A model generated the notes under the pieces. It saw nothing but the letters and a program-made list of their open reading frames with translations. It did no database searches and had not been told where the DNA came from. Below are positions 1-10,025 of a DNA stretch of 64,000 nucleotides, one piece after another. The translations under genes were made by a program, and so were the position numbers. How positions within the stretch are numbered: the stretch's first letter is position 1; every line of letters starts with the position of its first letter. Source of the stretch: Prorocentrum cordatum (lineage: Eukaryota > Sar > Dinophyceae > Prorocentrales > Prorocentraceae). The stretch is from assembly GCA_963575745.1 (NCBI GenBank), contig CAUYUJ010012514.1, forward strand, positions 121,501-185,500. Reading direction: 5' to 3'.

Positions 1-667
1 CGCGGAGCGCGAAGCGCGAAGTTGGGGGCCCTAGTTTGCAGCCAGCTCGGGGGGGCTGGGGTGGCCCAGCACCGCTTCCGGCCGGCAAGCGGGGGGGAGA
101 GAGGCTCCGTTTTCGAGGGACGACACGCGCATACCATGACCAAGATATCGCGGGCTCTTGTCGACCTCGATTTTGGTCATGTTCATGGTCCATGCCGGCC
201 GTCCTCGATTCCCCAGGATGTTGCACGAATTGATGCTGACCAAGATGGACGGTGACCAAGGTCGACACCGACGCTTCCACGTTCAGTCGTGGTCATGGTC
301 CCCTATTTCTTCCCCTCCGTCCCCTCGTCGCCACGACTGGACGCGATTCGAGCAACTTGTCGGTTAAGATGCAGGGGTGTGTCTGGGCTGGCATACGCAA
401 TCCGCACCCCTCTTGCCAGATTCTCTTTGGGCTAATCCAATGTGGCTCCTGTGATCCTCTGGGTCCTTCCGCCCTCAATGTGGGTTATTGTGGGCTCCTG
501 TATGATCCTGTGGGTCCTTTCGTCCTTGCCGCGCGTCCCTGTGATCCCGTCGCGCTGAAGGCCGCGCCCGTGGGTCCTCACCGCGCATCCTTGTGCGATC
601 CATTTGCGATCCTGTAGGTCCTTGCGTCTCAGGAGCAATGTTACGTGCGAGGGACTAGGCTTAGAGG
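1..667. other. No gene recognised
   Basis: Several short open frames overlap on both strands but none has a recognisable domain or any preference over the others. A locally repetitive stretch around 430-640 reuses the words 'tgatcctgtgggtcctt' and 'gtgatcc', suggesting an old degenerate tandem repeat. I see no RNA gene or regulatory element here. Confidence 0.6.
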
Positions 668-805
668 GGAACGCATCGACCCCCCATCGCCCATGAATCG
701 CTCATTGTGGTCCGACAGCACCCACCCCTCCCAGGATCATGCGGTTTTGCTATGGGGGGGCATATCGCCGCTCTATCGGCGATGCATCGCCGAGTCCAGA
801 CATCT
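668..805. repeat. Dispersed repeat F14, copy 1
   Basis: This stretch runs from 'cgcatcgaccccccatcgcc' to 'tcggcgatgcatcgccgag' and resembles 20080-20215, which has the same order of words (cgatcccccagtcgcccat, cccgcccaggaacggtcgga, gccgatctaccggcgatg). The ends are rich in the palindromic word ATCGGCGATGCATCGCCGA. It is probably a short non-coding mobile repeat; no coding content is visible. Confidence 0.5.
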
Positions 806-2292
806 GGCGGTATGATTTTGCTGAACCCGCGGCCCCAGAGGTCCCGACCCCTTCCTTGGGGTCAGTTTGTCGCCCCAGATCCATGTTTGATGGTCCTGGG
901 GCCTGAGAGTGGGCCCCGGAGGCCGAAGTCAGGGGGAAACAGCCATTCTTCAGGACCTTTCGCCCTAACCTTCCGCCCCTTCTTCTCTTTGATCTATGAG
1001 GGCACTTTGAGTTATGTAAGGTTCCCATGAGCTTCGACTAATTTGCCCGCACCTTCCGCGGAGGTCGGAAGGTCTTGAAGTTGGAGGTTGAGGTGGAGGG
1101 CCAGCAACCCAACAAAGCTCCCTACAAGCAACAGAGGTGAAGAAGCGGGTCGAGGCGTAGGAGATCGGCCAGCGAAACGTTGTTGTCAGACGTCTGGTGG
1201 GGGTGTGGGAGCCCTGTGGGGAGGGCGCACCCGTCGCCCCTGCGAGGCCGCCCGGCCGCGCCGGCATCGCACGCGGGAGGCCCCTCTGGCTTCGTTCTCG
1301 CCGGCTCGCGGCGCCTTTCATGCCTCGGGGGGGGCGCTCCAGTTGTGCGCCTCGCCGCGAGCGTGCTGGGTTTGCCTGGAGTTTCCCGATCGGCCGCCGG
1401 ACACCTCAGCCATGACCCGAAAGCTGGACGACGAAGGCAGGCCAGACCGTCAACTCAGTGAGGAAGAACAAGACGGAGGTCTTTCGCCGTTCTCTGCCTT
1501 GGTGATCCCTCGCCGGGCCTCGGGACAGTCCAAGCACGGTTCGAGGCGGAGCGCGTTTTCAGTTAGGTTCTGGCAAGTTGTATTGTATGGCCTTTCCCCC
1601 CTCCGCCTTCCGCCTTTCACTTCAAGCAGCGCTTGGCCGAGAAGGCGTGCGAGCGAGTACCGACTTGCGTGAAGTACAGACTTCATTTCGGGGCTCACGC
1701 GCCCTCCCTCCATGCAAGCAGACTCGCAAGAGTATGCAGAAAAACTGCGCCCAACGCAGTGAAACATCAAGATACAGGTCTCTCGCCGTCTTCTCCTTCT
1801 TGGGGCCCTCGCCAGGCCCCGGGACCGTCAAACCACTACCAAGGATGAAAAGCGGATCCCGGTGAAGGGGTCGAGACGGAAGTTGTTCCAACCTGTTTTG
1901 GCCTCACTCACCAGAGAGAACTTCGAGCCCCATGAGAAGTACTGAAATTTGGGGGTGTTCGCGTGTTGGGCCCTGGGAGGCGATACTCGTTCACAACCGT
2001 CTCGACACTCCTGGGTGCTCAAAATTCTTTCTGGGATGCGGTCCTTCGTGCGATGGGAGCAGCATGAGCCCAGGATGAGGAGCGGAGCCTGGTGAGGGGG
2101 TCGAGACCTCCCTCGGGCCCAAGCTGTGTTGTGAAGTAGTCGTGGCAGCGGAACTTCTGGGGATGCCGCCCCCAGCAGCAGAAGAAGCAGTTCGAGAAGG
2201 GCAACATGAAGCGCGAGATCGAGAAGACCCGCCCGGCCCCCGCCGCCCATTAGGCCTCGGAACGATCTGTAATCCCTCTTTCTGCACGAACG
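806..2292. other. Non-genic stretch with short direct repeats
   Basis: No coding domain is recognisable. A segment at about 1490-1543 (ttcgccgttctctgcc to gggacagtccaagca) recurs in diverged form at about 1781-1836, and 1845-1890 (gatgaaaagcggatcccggtg) recurs at about 2073-2120. These look like old duplications of short repeats rather than exons. Confidence 0.45.
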
Positions 2293-2481
2293 AAATGGGC
2301 ACGGAAAGAATGGGTACAACGCCCAACAGCGGCTCTTGTTCATTTTGAACAGGACTCGCTGTCCACGCCGCCGCGGCCTGTGTCCATTCGAGACAGAAGG
2401 CCGCCTGCCCAACAGCGGCCGCTATTGGTTTGGGACAACATTTGTTGTTGGGCATTGTACCCATTCTTTCCGTATCCATTT
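2293..2481. mobile_element. Inverted-repeat element F8
   Basis: The ends are inverted copies over about 38 bp: the left begins AAATGGGCACGGAAAGAATG and the right ends in its near complement CATTCTTTCCGTATCCATTT; the inner arm parts share GCCCAACA. The 189-bp length and lack of coding capacity fit a miniature inverted-repeat transposable element (MITE). No clear target duplication is visible. Confidence 0.6.
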
Positions 2482-2683
2482 CGGGCGTCCAAACTCTTGG
2501 AGCCCCTGGGGGCATCCATAGATACAGATGGGGCGCGATCCCACATGAGTGTTGCGGGAAACAATCACAAGCGAAGGTGACCTTCGGGATAAGACGACCA
2601 TGAATGAGAAAACACAGCCTTCGAGCGGGTCCTGCGGGACACGGGTCTTGAGCTTGTTTTTTTCGCGGGCGGTCAAGAGGGGG

Positions 2684-2832
2684 AAACTCGGAGGTCCGCG
2701 CGGATTCCTCGGATCGGCGCTGGACCCCCCTGGTGGCACCTCCGGCGCCGCCCCTGGCGCGTCTTCCGCGCGCCAGGGAGGGGGGTCCGGGTCCAGCGCC
2801 GACCCGAGAAATCCGCGCGGACCTCCGAGTTT
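2684..2832. mobile_element. Inverted-repeat element F7, copy 1
   Basis: Both ends read AAACTCGGAGGTCCGCGCGG inward, and the arms continue through a shared CGGCGCTGGACCC. The 149-bp element sits between two diverged copies of a flank containing CGGGTCTTGAG (about 2613-2653 and 2868-2899). Copy 2 is at 25672-25799. It has no coding capacity and looks like a MITE. Confidence 0.65.
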
Positions 2833-2906
2833 TTCTGTGTATGTCGTGCTTCGTTCCCTTGATGAAGCGAGCGGTTCCTGAGGACAACGGGTCTTGAGTG
2901 TATTTC

Positions 2907-3074
2907 TCGGGGGTGGACAGACCTACCCTGACACGTCGATGAGGGAATTGGCAGTTTTCGGTTCGCGAGAGGGCGTCGCGGCCGTCATTTTTACGGGTCC
3001 GGGTTCGTCGGTTTCGGTCCAAGGCCGTTTTCATTAAGGGGAGGTTTACTAAAGGGAGGCTTGTCCACCGCCGA
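2907..3074. mobile_element. Inverted-repeat element F6, copy 1 (diverged)
   Basis: It starts TCGGGGGTGGACAGACC, ends GGCTTGTCCACCGCCGA and shares internal words (GACACGTCGAT, TTTTCGGTTC, GAGAGGGCG, GGCCGTTTTCA) with 21549-21720 and 58942-59113. It is 168 bp, against 172 bp for the other two. The flanks (atttc and gaatg) do not form a target duplication, so this copy is probably older. Confidence 0.6.
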
Positions 3075-3311
3075 GAATGGCCAAGCAATAGTTTGGGACG
3101 ATTCTCGATTTGTTTTGAATATGTTCAGGCTATTCTTAGTTTTTCTTCCCACTCCGCCTGAAGGAGGGCATGCCCGACCTGACGCGAGGCCCGGCGCCCC
3201 CGAGTCATGCCTCGAGGGTGCGCCCCCGAGTCATGCCTCGAGTTCTGACTCTCCCGGAAGCCGAGCAGCCACGGCGCGGCCCCTGGAGTCTGCATTTGTC
3301 CGCGGTGGGTA

Positions 3312-3475
3312 CCTCCTCCTCCTCTTCCTCCTCCTCCTCCTCATCCCCCTCCTCCTCCTCCTCCCCCTCCTCCTCCTCACTCCTCACTCCTCACTCCTCA
3401 CTCCTCACTCCTCACTCCTCACTCCTCACTCCTCACTCCTCACTCCTCCTCCTCCTCCTCCTCCTCCTCCTCCAG
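3312..3475 (+). repeat. (TCC)n and (ACTCCTC)n microsatellite
   Basis: Pyrimidine-only tract: TCC triplets, then about ten copies of the heptamer ACTCCTC, then TCC triplets again. The same heptamer/triplet combination recurs at 11566-12080. Homopurine-homopyrimidine mirror tracts like this can adopt triplex structures. It lies just upstream of the LINE-A coding region. Confidence 0.9.
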
Positions 3476-3629
3476 TCGGCGTGGGCAGGATCGAGGCTTT
3501 ACCGACCCGCCAGGAGAGTAAGAAGCTTCCACCACGCGACTTGCACGACCTATCCGCTTGCTGCCTCGGCCAAGGGAGGAGGCAGGGGGAGAGGAGGGCA
3601 GACACGGCCACATACACTCGCAGTCCGCC

Positions 3630-4351
3630 TAATGAAAATAGTCACTTACATCCCACAGAGCGCAGCGATGAGCGAACGACTAGAAGACATTAGCTGCGAA
3701 CTGAAGGGCTGGGACATAGTACTACTAAACGGAACACATCACTGGGCGGCAGCAGAGGGAGTATTCACCCACCGACTACCACACCATTTGGCATATCGGT
3801 TTGGAGGGAAGAAAGGCAAGCTGGTGACGAAGGTCTGTGGAATCGCCATTCTGGTAGCTCACCACATACATCCGACGTCCCTACGAAGCACTTATGTCCC
3901 CCCAGCCGAGATCCAAGGTCGAGTGGGGGGCCTCCGTATCTGGTCAAGAGAAGTGGACTTCTGCTTTTTTAGCGTTTACCTCGCCCCCATCCACTGCCAG
4001 TCCTTCTCCACGATAGCAAAAAAAGTGACGGGATGGGTAGAGAACCAGTGCGACGGGATGGGGGCTCGCTGCGCAGTAGTGGTGGGGGGAGATATTAACA
4101 GTCAGCTAGGTTTGCATAGAGGACCAGACGGAGTGGTCGCTGCTAACAGAGGAGCTACGACGGGACCAAATGACCATTTTCTGGAAAATGAGAACGGGCA
4201 GTATTTCAGGGAGATGTGTACAGGTTCCCACCTAGCAGTGGCTACAACGTATTACGACGTGGGCCCGACCTACTATTCTCCGAAGGGGGGCTCCAGCACA
4301 ATCGACCACATTGCTATCCCAGTCTCGGCCCTTTGGTGTCTCGATGCGTAG
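3630..4351 (+). pseudogene. APE-type endonuclease domain (LINE-A)
   Basis: The frame from about 3630 reads as an endonuclease/exonuclease/phosphatase-fold domain of the kind that nicks the target before reverse transcription. Visible landmarks are VVVGGDINSQLG around 4080-4110 (the GD-N metal/catalytic motif) and STIDHIAIP around 4290-4317 (the S-x-IDHI motif). The late RDH motif is present as GHRDHIPIG but in frame 1, so a frameshift between about 4325 and 4350 separates it from the body, and this frame stops at 4349-4351. The usual early glutamate of the LQET-type motif appears as LLNGTHHW, so the canonical acidic residue is not seen there. No start codon is assigned; the frame is open further upstream only through low-complexity DNA. 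Family assignment is firm; activity is unlikely. Confidence 0.8.
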
Positions 4352-5223
4352 CGTTGCGCACGTCGGCGAAGAGGCTGCAGCTGATACGAAGGAGAGGACA
4401 CAGAGACCACATCCCCATAGGCATCGTCCTAGATGTATCTGGCAGGAACAGTTTTGCGTCGGTGCGAAGGGGAAGGGAGCCCCCCCTGGATCGGGACAAG
4501 CTGATGGATTGCCTCCGCAGAGGCACAGCGCGCCCCGACCTTTTTGCTGCATTGGAGAGGGAGATGGAGGGGATGCAGGAAGAGTGGGAGCAGGCGAAGC
4601 AGGAGGGGACGCCCGACAAAATGTGGGACCTGTGGAGTGGAGCAGCTCGGAGTGCGCTGGACACCTGCTTCCGACAGGGGCAGAAAGACTTGGACTCGAC
4701 TACGGAAGTGGTGCGAGAGCGACGGATGACACTGTTAGCAGAAAGCAGGGCCCTAAGAGAGAGAATGGTAGATGGCGAGTCAGACGAACAACTTGTGCAG
4801 ACACAACAGGAACTCTCGGATATGACGGCCCTACTGAAGGTCTTGAGGCAAGACGCCGAGAAGGCGAGAAGAGCTAAATTTGTTGAGGAAATCTGGGAAG
4901 CCCACCAGAGAAACGATTTCAGCACCATGCGCAGACTACGTATCCAGTACCAGCGAAACGGAAGAGGCCGAAAAAAACGATATTATCAGACAGCTAGAAC
5001 ACACTGGCCGAAAGAGGAATGGCTTCGAGAACTTGGGAAGATACCTGAGGAAGGAGGACTAGCAGCACAGGAGATCGACCTGGACGAGTACGTTAGGGAG
5101 CAACGGGAGAGAATCGAGGAGCAGCTACCTCTGCCAGAAGATGCGGAGGCCATGGCTCTCATGCTGTTGGGCAAGAGTTGGATGCTGAAATATTGTAAAA
5201 AGGCGGCAAAACGACGGGCCTGA
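4330..5223 (+). pseudogene. EN C-terminus and charged coiled-coil linker (LINE-A)
   Basis: This frame-1 segment starts with the end of the endonuclease (KRLQLIRRRGHRDHIPIG) and continues as about 280 residues rich in Glu, Arg and Lys, with heptad-like stretches such as ALEREMEGMQEEWEQAKQEG and TQQELSDMTALLKVLRQDAE. Dinoflagellate LINEs commonly have a helical spacer between endonuclease and polymerase, and this fits. It ends in a TGA at 5221-5223 after KYCKKAAKRRA, six bases before the polymerase frame opens, so a further frameshift is probable here. No enzymatic motif is seen in the spacer. Confidence 0.7.
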
Positions 5224-5228
5224 CCTAG

Positions 5229-6712
5229 ATGGGGGATCCCTGTGGAACTTACTTGGGTGATCCGGGGTCCTCGACGCATCTTGAACACCCAGAGCTCTTG
5301 AGCCGCCATATAGAAGCCAGTAGGGCTCGCGCAGCTGAAGGGAGAGAGGACGAGGAGGATCTGAGCAAGTACACGCCACTGTTTCGTTATCGAGTAGGTA
5401 GAAGAATGTTGGAAAGGATGGGGTGGAACAGCGGGGAGAGACTGGGCAGTACGGGTAAGGAATTGGACGGCGCAGAGTTGGGCGCCTGCGAAGTGGCACC
5501 GTACTTTGTGGACCGACCAGAGAGAGGGGGATTGGGCACGGCCAACTTGCGCAGGAACGACGAAGAGGGACCGTATTTGTTCCAGCGGCTTCTAGATCAG
5601 CTGTTGATGAAATGCAGGACATCGCAGGTGACTCCCCTGGCGTGGCATCGTTCTATTTCCTTCGACGCGGATAAAAACAATGTGACACCAGGCATCGGGG
5701 GGAAACGTATCATGCATGCATGCGACTCTATGAGTATGGCGTGGCATTGGGGTATACACAAAAGGGGCCCTCAACCTAGTCACCCCCCATGGGCCCAAGG
5801 AGGCCTGGCGCGCAGGAGCCGCGAGAATGCGATTCTCTGCTTACAGGCTGCGCAGTGGAGGGCCAGGGAAGGGGGAGTGAGTATTGCGCACACAAACTAC
5901 GATTGCAGCAACGCGTTTGCCAGTACGAAGAGGGGGCTCCCCCAGGCGACGGCGTGGAAACATGCGAGCGAGGCAGACCAGCCATTCGCCTTAGGAGCTA
6001 TTTGCAACACACAGCTCAGCATGCGTTGCGCAGATGAGTGGCTGCACGCAGGGACGGCGGTGGGGGCCCAGATGGGTTTCACCCTGTGCCCGCGCCAGTT
6101 CAACGACGCCTACAACTTGTATGTAGACAAGTGGCTTCAGTCGGAAAGAGACAGGGCTATGCACCAAACGTGGCACGACACACGGAATCATGTGACTGAC
6201 ACTTGGCACGGCTTGGCACTGAACACGTTCATGGACGATGTGACGCGCGCGCACGCACGATTCTCCAGGGAGCAACGACCAGCGCGGTGACAGAACAGCT
6301 GAATGGGGCAACGACTAGACTGGAGCAGACAATCGGCAAGGGCGGATGGAGGTTGAACCAAGGCAAAACCAACCACCTCTTGTGCATCTGTGGCCCTGGG
6401 AGCTACACAGTGGCAAGGCAGCTCAGACGGTCCACTGAACTAAAGGGGGAAGCGCTACGAGAGATGAGAGTCCTTGGACCTTTCCTCCCATCCGACCAGG
6501 GGCTGGGGGGGGGGGGGGGGATGCGCAGACGGATATCAGCCATGAGAGTGGCTTGGCGGCAATGCGGCAGTTTTTGGAGCTCATACACCCCTGACCCCAT
6601 CAAGCGCACCATGTTCATTGCATTCGTCTTGGGTGCCGCGTGGAGCGGCATGGCGGCTTTCGTTCTCCCAGCTGCCCTCACGGATGCCCTCGATGCTGTG
6701 ATTGGGAAATAA
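5229..6712 (+). pseudogene. Reverse transcriptase with N-terminal G-patch-like motif (LINE-A)
   Basis: After about 50 residues the frame carries VGRRMLERMGWNSGERLG (about 5394-5447), which matches the G-patch signature (hydrophobic-x-hydrophobic-x-x-MGW-x-x-G-x-x-LG) and continues into an STGKELDGAELG-type tail. The polymerase follows: a fingers segment (TPLAWHRSISFDADKNN, GGKRIMHACD), the palm motif NYDCSNAFAS with its first Asp, then FMDD (6228-6239), the YADD-type box with a Met in place of Ala but both Asp kept. Near 6245 the frame shifts from 3 to 2, where the thumb-like part resumes (GGWRLNQGKTNHLL). A G16 run at 6505-6520 lies inside the frame, and a TAA at 6710-6712 closes it although homology-like sequence continues in frame (LRRLAVGRMSW). 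It synthesised cDNA for the element when intact. Confidence 0.8.
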
Positions 6713-8598
6713 TTGCGCAGACTTGCAGTAGGACGGATGAGCTGGCAGCTCGAATCAGGTGAGACACGCTGCTATCCGACAGCGCGGGTGTTCAAAGAAT
6801 GGGTGATCGAAAGGAGTGCCGCGGCCCTCAGGACCAGGCGATTAAAGTGGCACAGAAACTGGGTGTTGTGCCCCCACGAGCATGCACATGTTATTGCTGC
6901 AGTGTTTGGCGAATCCAAACTAGACGAGAGGAGACAAATTCGCAGGCTGCAGGCGCAAAAGTGGGCGTGGTGTTTTTTTCGACCCCGTGGGCCCGACAAC
7001 TTAAAGCAGACCTGGATGCACTGGCTGAGGTGGCGGAGGAAATGAAGGATTGGTACGACAAACGGACTTCGGATTTCGAGATCGTTTGCCCAGGGGCCCA
7101 GGCGTGGCAACAGTGGACAAACATGGATGTGACGGCTGTCCGCAGTGCAGCACTGGCTTGGGACCAGGGGAAGGAGGACGAGGAGTTGAAAGGAAACGAG
7201 GAGGTGACAAAGGCCTTTTGGTGCGATTGTGTGGTTACGGACGAGCAGGGACATCCCAAGGTATGTGGGAAACGTTTTGCGACGACAGCGGCACTCATAG
7301 GGCATCGCAGAGAACTGCGCAACATCCGACCATTGGTGGCCAGCTTAGTGGCGACTAGCCAATGCCCTTGGTGCGAAAGTACCTTTGCAGACGGGCGCAC
7401 GGCAATCGACCGCGCTACGAGGGCCGCGGACGGACATGGAATATGTCGCCGTGACCGCAGCAAATGGAGCCACCCAATTGTCCCACCAGCAAGTTTGAAA
7501 TGCAAGATCTGCGATTTTGAGGCTCAAGACCTGCCCGAGTACCACGCCCACGCGAGGACTCATCGCCCAGGCCCCACTTCGGTCAGAGAACCCAAGAAGG
7601 GTGCGGCACATAGAGGAAATGCCAGCCGAACTCATGGGGCTGCGCCCGCTCGACGCGCCCGCTTGGGGCCTCAAGCGCAGGGCAGACAGGGGAGACCTCC
7701 AGCAGTCAGACGAGAGGGTCACGAAGGAGGGCAAGGGGGGCTCCCAGCAGGCCAAGGGCGGGGACTCGAGCGGGGCGGCGGCGGCAGGAGGAGGCGAACC
7801 ACCGCGCAGACCACAGCCGCAGAAAGGAGGAGGCAAAGGAGACGATCACCACGCCCAACTCGGACAAGCTATCAGCAACCTGCAGAAGCTGTCGCTGCGA
7901 ACGGCGATGATGACACGAGAACAGCAACACCTCAACTCGGACTTCCGGCTGATCCCAATCTCCTGTTCGCCGTGTCGAGTGGCCATCCAAACAGGAAAAG
8001 ACTACGCCATGCAAGTGAGAGCGGCGGGAAAAAAGCACACGATGGGCCCTCCTCACGCCCGCGTCGCAGTTGCTACGATCCCCGAGATGAGAAACGTTCT
8101 GGCGGCGACGATCAGCAAAGAGGCGGGGGGGGGGGTCGGACTCTGCAGTGGAGCTACGAGATCTTCCAGCACTGGTTGAACCTGGCGTTCCACGAGAAGG
8201 GTCGAGAGTTCGTGCTAGAGACCCTGAAGCAGTTCAAGATGCCGGGGGCGTACAAGCCCAAGGGTCAAGAAGGCGACGGCAACGGGAAGGGCAAGCTGCT
8301 GCACACGATCAACCCGATGCCGAGCACCAGGGTGGCCATGGGCGTCGAGAGGATCCCCGAGGAGAAGGGCGAGTTCGAGATGGACGAGGACGGGAACCTA
8401 GAGAGCATGACGGACGGGGAGGGGTATCAGAAGGACGAGCTGGACGACTACCACCCCCCCTACCTGGAGCAGGCGATGGGCTACACGCTGAAGCTGCTGG
8501 GCGGGGTCTACAGCACGAGCCACGGCCCCAAGAGCGACCTGGAGAGGCAGGTGGAGAAGCAGTTGCAGGCGTCGAGGTCGCAGGGACAGAGGGGCTGA
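6713..8598 (+). pseudogene. C-terminal zinc-finger and tail region (LINE-A)
   Basis: The first 80 or so codons stay in frame 2 (RTRRLKWHRNW, AHVIAAVFGES) and then shift to frame 1 at a T7 run (6973-6979). Frame 1 holds three probable zinc-binding modules: C-D-C to GHRRE (7222-7310), CPWCESTF to ADGHG (7363-7440) and CKICDF to HAHARTH (7501-7563). Such CCHH fingers after the polymerase are typical of LINE C-termini and bind nucleic acid. The best frame returns to 2 near 7580 (EEMPAELMGLRP, LGQAISNLQKLSLRTAMM, QVRAAGKKHTMGPPHAR) and back to 1 at a G11 run (8125-8135), giving WSYEIFQHWLNLAF and an acidic conserved-looking tail that ends at 8598. The function of the tail is not known to me. Confidence 0.7.
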
Positions 8599-9285
8599 CC
8601 AGAGACGCGGAAGAGGAAGCGTCCATCTCAGAGCAGCCAGGGGCGCGTCAGTCGACAGGGCCCGGCCAGACGCCCGTGCGCCCAGTACTTTTTAACGGTG
8701 GTGACCTCGCCCAGACGCCTAAGCCGACCAGTGGACAGCTTCGCAGTCTCAAGAGGAACAGCTTGCAGAATTTATTGTTTGAGCCGTAATCCTGAATCGA
8801 TGGAAAAAGTAAAAGAATGAGCAGACCAAGGTGGAAAAAGACGAAAAGCAAGCAGCTGCACGAAACAAGCCCAGCGATTTCTAGCATGAAGGCTTTAGTG
8901 CTTTTCTGTTTTTATCGGTCTGGTTTTTTTTTGTTGTTTTTCCAAAGACTTACGATATCACTTCGGATGGTGCAGGAGGCACGAGAGGCAGTGGAGGTAG
9001 AGGGGTTTAAGATTCAACAAAGCAGAACTAGCTTTTTCATTTTTGTACCCTTTTGATCCGGAGCCAACAACCAATCCTCCATTTATTTTTTTTATTAGAA
9101 TTTATTTTACTTCTTTTTTTGTTTATATTCCTACTGACTGGATATGGCGGGGGGGGACAGACAGCACACGTACGACGGTTTTTAAGTGGGTTAACAGTAA
9201 CGAGGGTACGCACAGGTAGACTAGGGGGGGGGGGGGGGGCATTACTACAAGGACGGGGCGGGGCACATCACTATTGCAGAATGGT
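8599..9285 (+). other. Probable 3' non-coding region of LINE-A
   Basis: T-rich blocks (8920-8945, 9085-9130) and G-runs (9222-9239) with no conserved reading frame follow the last LINE-A codon. No poly-A tail, microsatellite tail or duplicated target site was found, so the 3' end of the element is undefined. It may extend to the 183-bp repeats. Confidence 0.4.
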
Positions 9286-9651
9286 GAAATGGCAAGGGAG
9301 TGGGGACAACAGAGAGCACAGGTGGTAGGCTAGGTAGGCGGGGAGTATTGTGACGGGCACCGCTACAGAGGGGGGATCTGGACACCGAGCTAGGCACCGA
9401 CATCGGCCCGTCCTTTCGTTCCGTGCCTACGGCATTGCTTCAGCGCAGATAGCACTCAGATGGGGGTAAATGCAGCAAGGGAGTGGGGACAACAGAGAGC
9501 ACAGGTGGTAGGCTAGGTAGGCGGGGAGTATTGTGACGGGCACCGCTACAGAGGGGGGATCTGGACACCGAGCTAGGCACCGACATCGGCCCGTCCTTTC
9601 GTTCCGTGCCTACGGCATTGCTTCAGCGCAGATAGCACTCAGATGGGGGTA
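9286..9651. repeat. 183-bp direct tandem duplication
   Basis: Two nearly identical units repeat at exactly 183 bp: TGGGGACAACAGAGAGCACA occurs at 9301 and 9484, and AGATAGCACTCAGATGGGGG ends both units (9466 and 9649). Near-identity indicates a recent duplication, or a 3'-terminal repeat of LINE-A. Confidence 0.9.
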
Positions 9652-10025
9652 GCAGCAAGCAGGACTTCGGATGCCAGTGCCAGCTGTTCAGGTTTGTTCA
9701 CACAAGAGAGCAGACATGCATGCGGGGTCATAGGCCTAAGGCTCCCAGGAGGGCCCATGGGAGAGCTCTACTATACTCGAGGGGGGGACCCGTAGCGCCC
9801 ATACGGGTGGGCACGATCCCTTAAAGGCGACGGAGCGTGCCCCCCCCTCGAGTCTCAGACTTGTTCGCCTGAGCCCTCGGAGAGATCGCCCTGCCTTGAC
9901 TCCTGCTACGTGTCCCACCGACGGTTAGTCACAACAGGAGTGGAACATCCGTAGCACAACAGGCTTTCTGCAGTTGCGGTCTTTTGTTTGCTCGCCACGC
10001 TCGCTTAGCACCAGCGTGTCCCGTG
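9652..10025 (+). other. Region upstream of the Trp-rich ORF
   Basis: Nothing coding is recognised up to 9897. From 9900 the frame of the next ORF is open and reads through QQAFCSCGLLFARHARLAPACPVM-like sequence, whose spaced Cys and His residues could be part of a larger N-terminus. I did not extend the gene to here because no start codon or splice site is evident. A short inverted pair CTCGAGGGGGGG / CCCCCCCTCGAG lies at 9777-9853. Confidence 0.4.

Larger units (their letters stand above)
3600..8598 (+). mobile_element. LINE-A: decayed non-LTR retrotransposon
   Basis: One colinear retroelement runs EN (about 3630-4410), a basic coiled-coil linker (to 5223), a G-patch-like motif (5391-5480), RT (about 5560-6700) and a C-terminal zinc-finger region (7222-7563) followed by an acidic conserved tail to 8598. 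The parts lie in different frames: EN frame 2, linker frame 1, RT frame 3 then 2, tail 1-2-1. Breaks fall near 4325-4350, around 5221-5229, near 6245, at a TAA at 6710, at a T7 run (6973-6979), near 7580 and at a G11 run (8125-8135). No ORF1 is visible upstream and no target duplication was found. The copy is dead unless some breaks are assembly errors at homopolymers. Confidence 0.85.

Noticed and set aside
3205-3617. Long frames (poly-Leu, poly-Ser, poly-Glu) in the pyrimidine microsatellite
   Set aside because: All frames are open because the tract has no stop-forming words; no domain or balanced composition is present.
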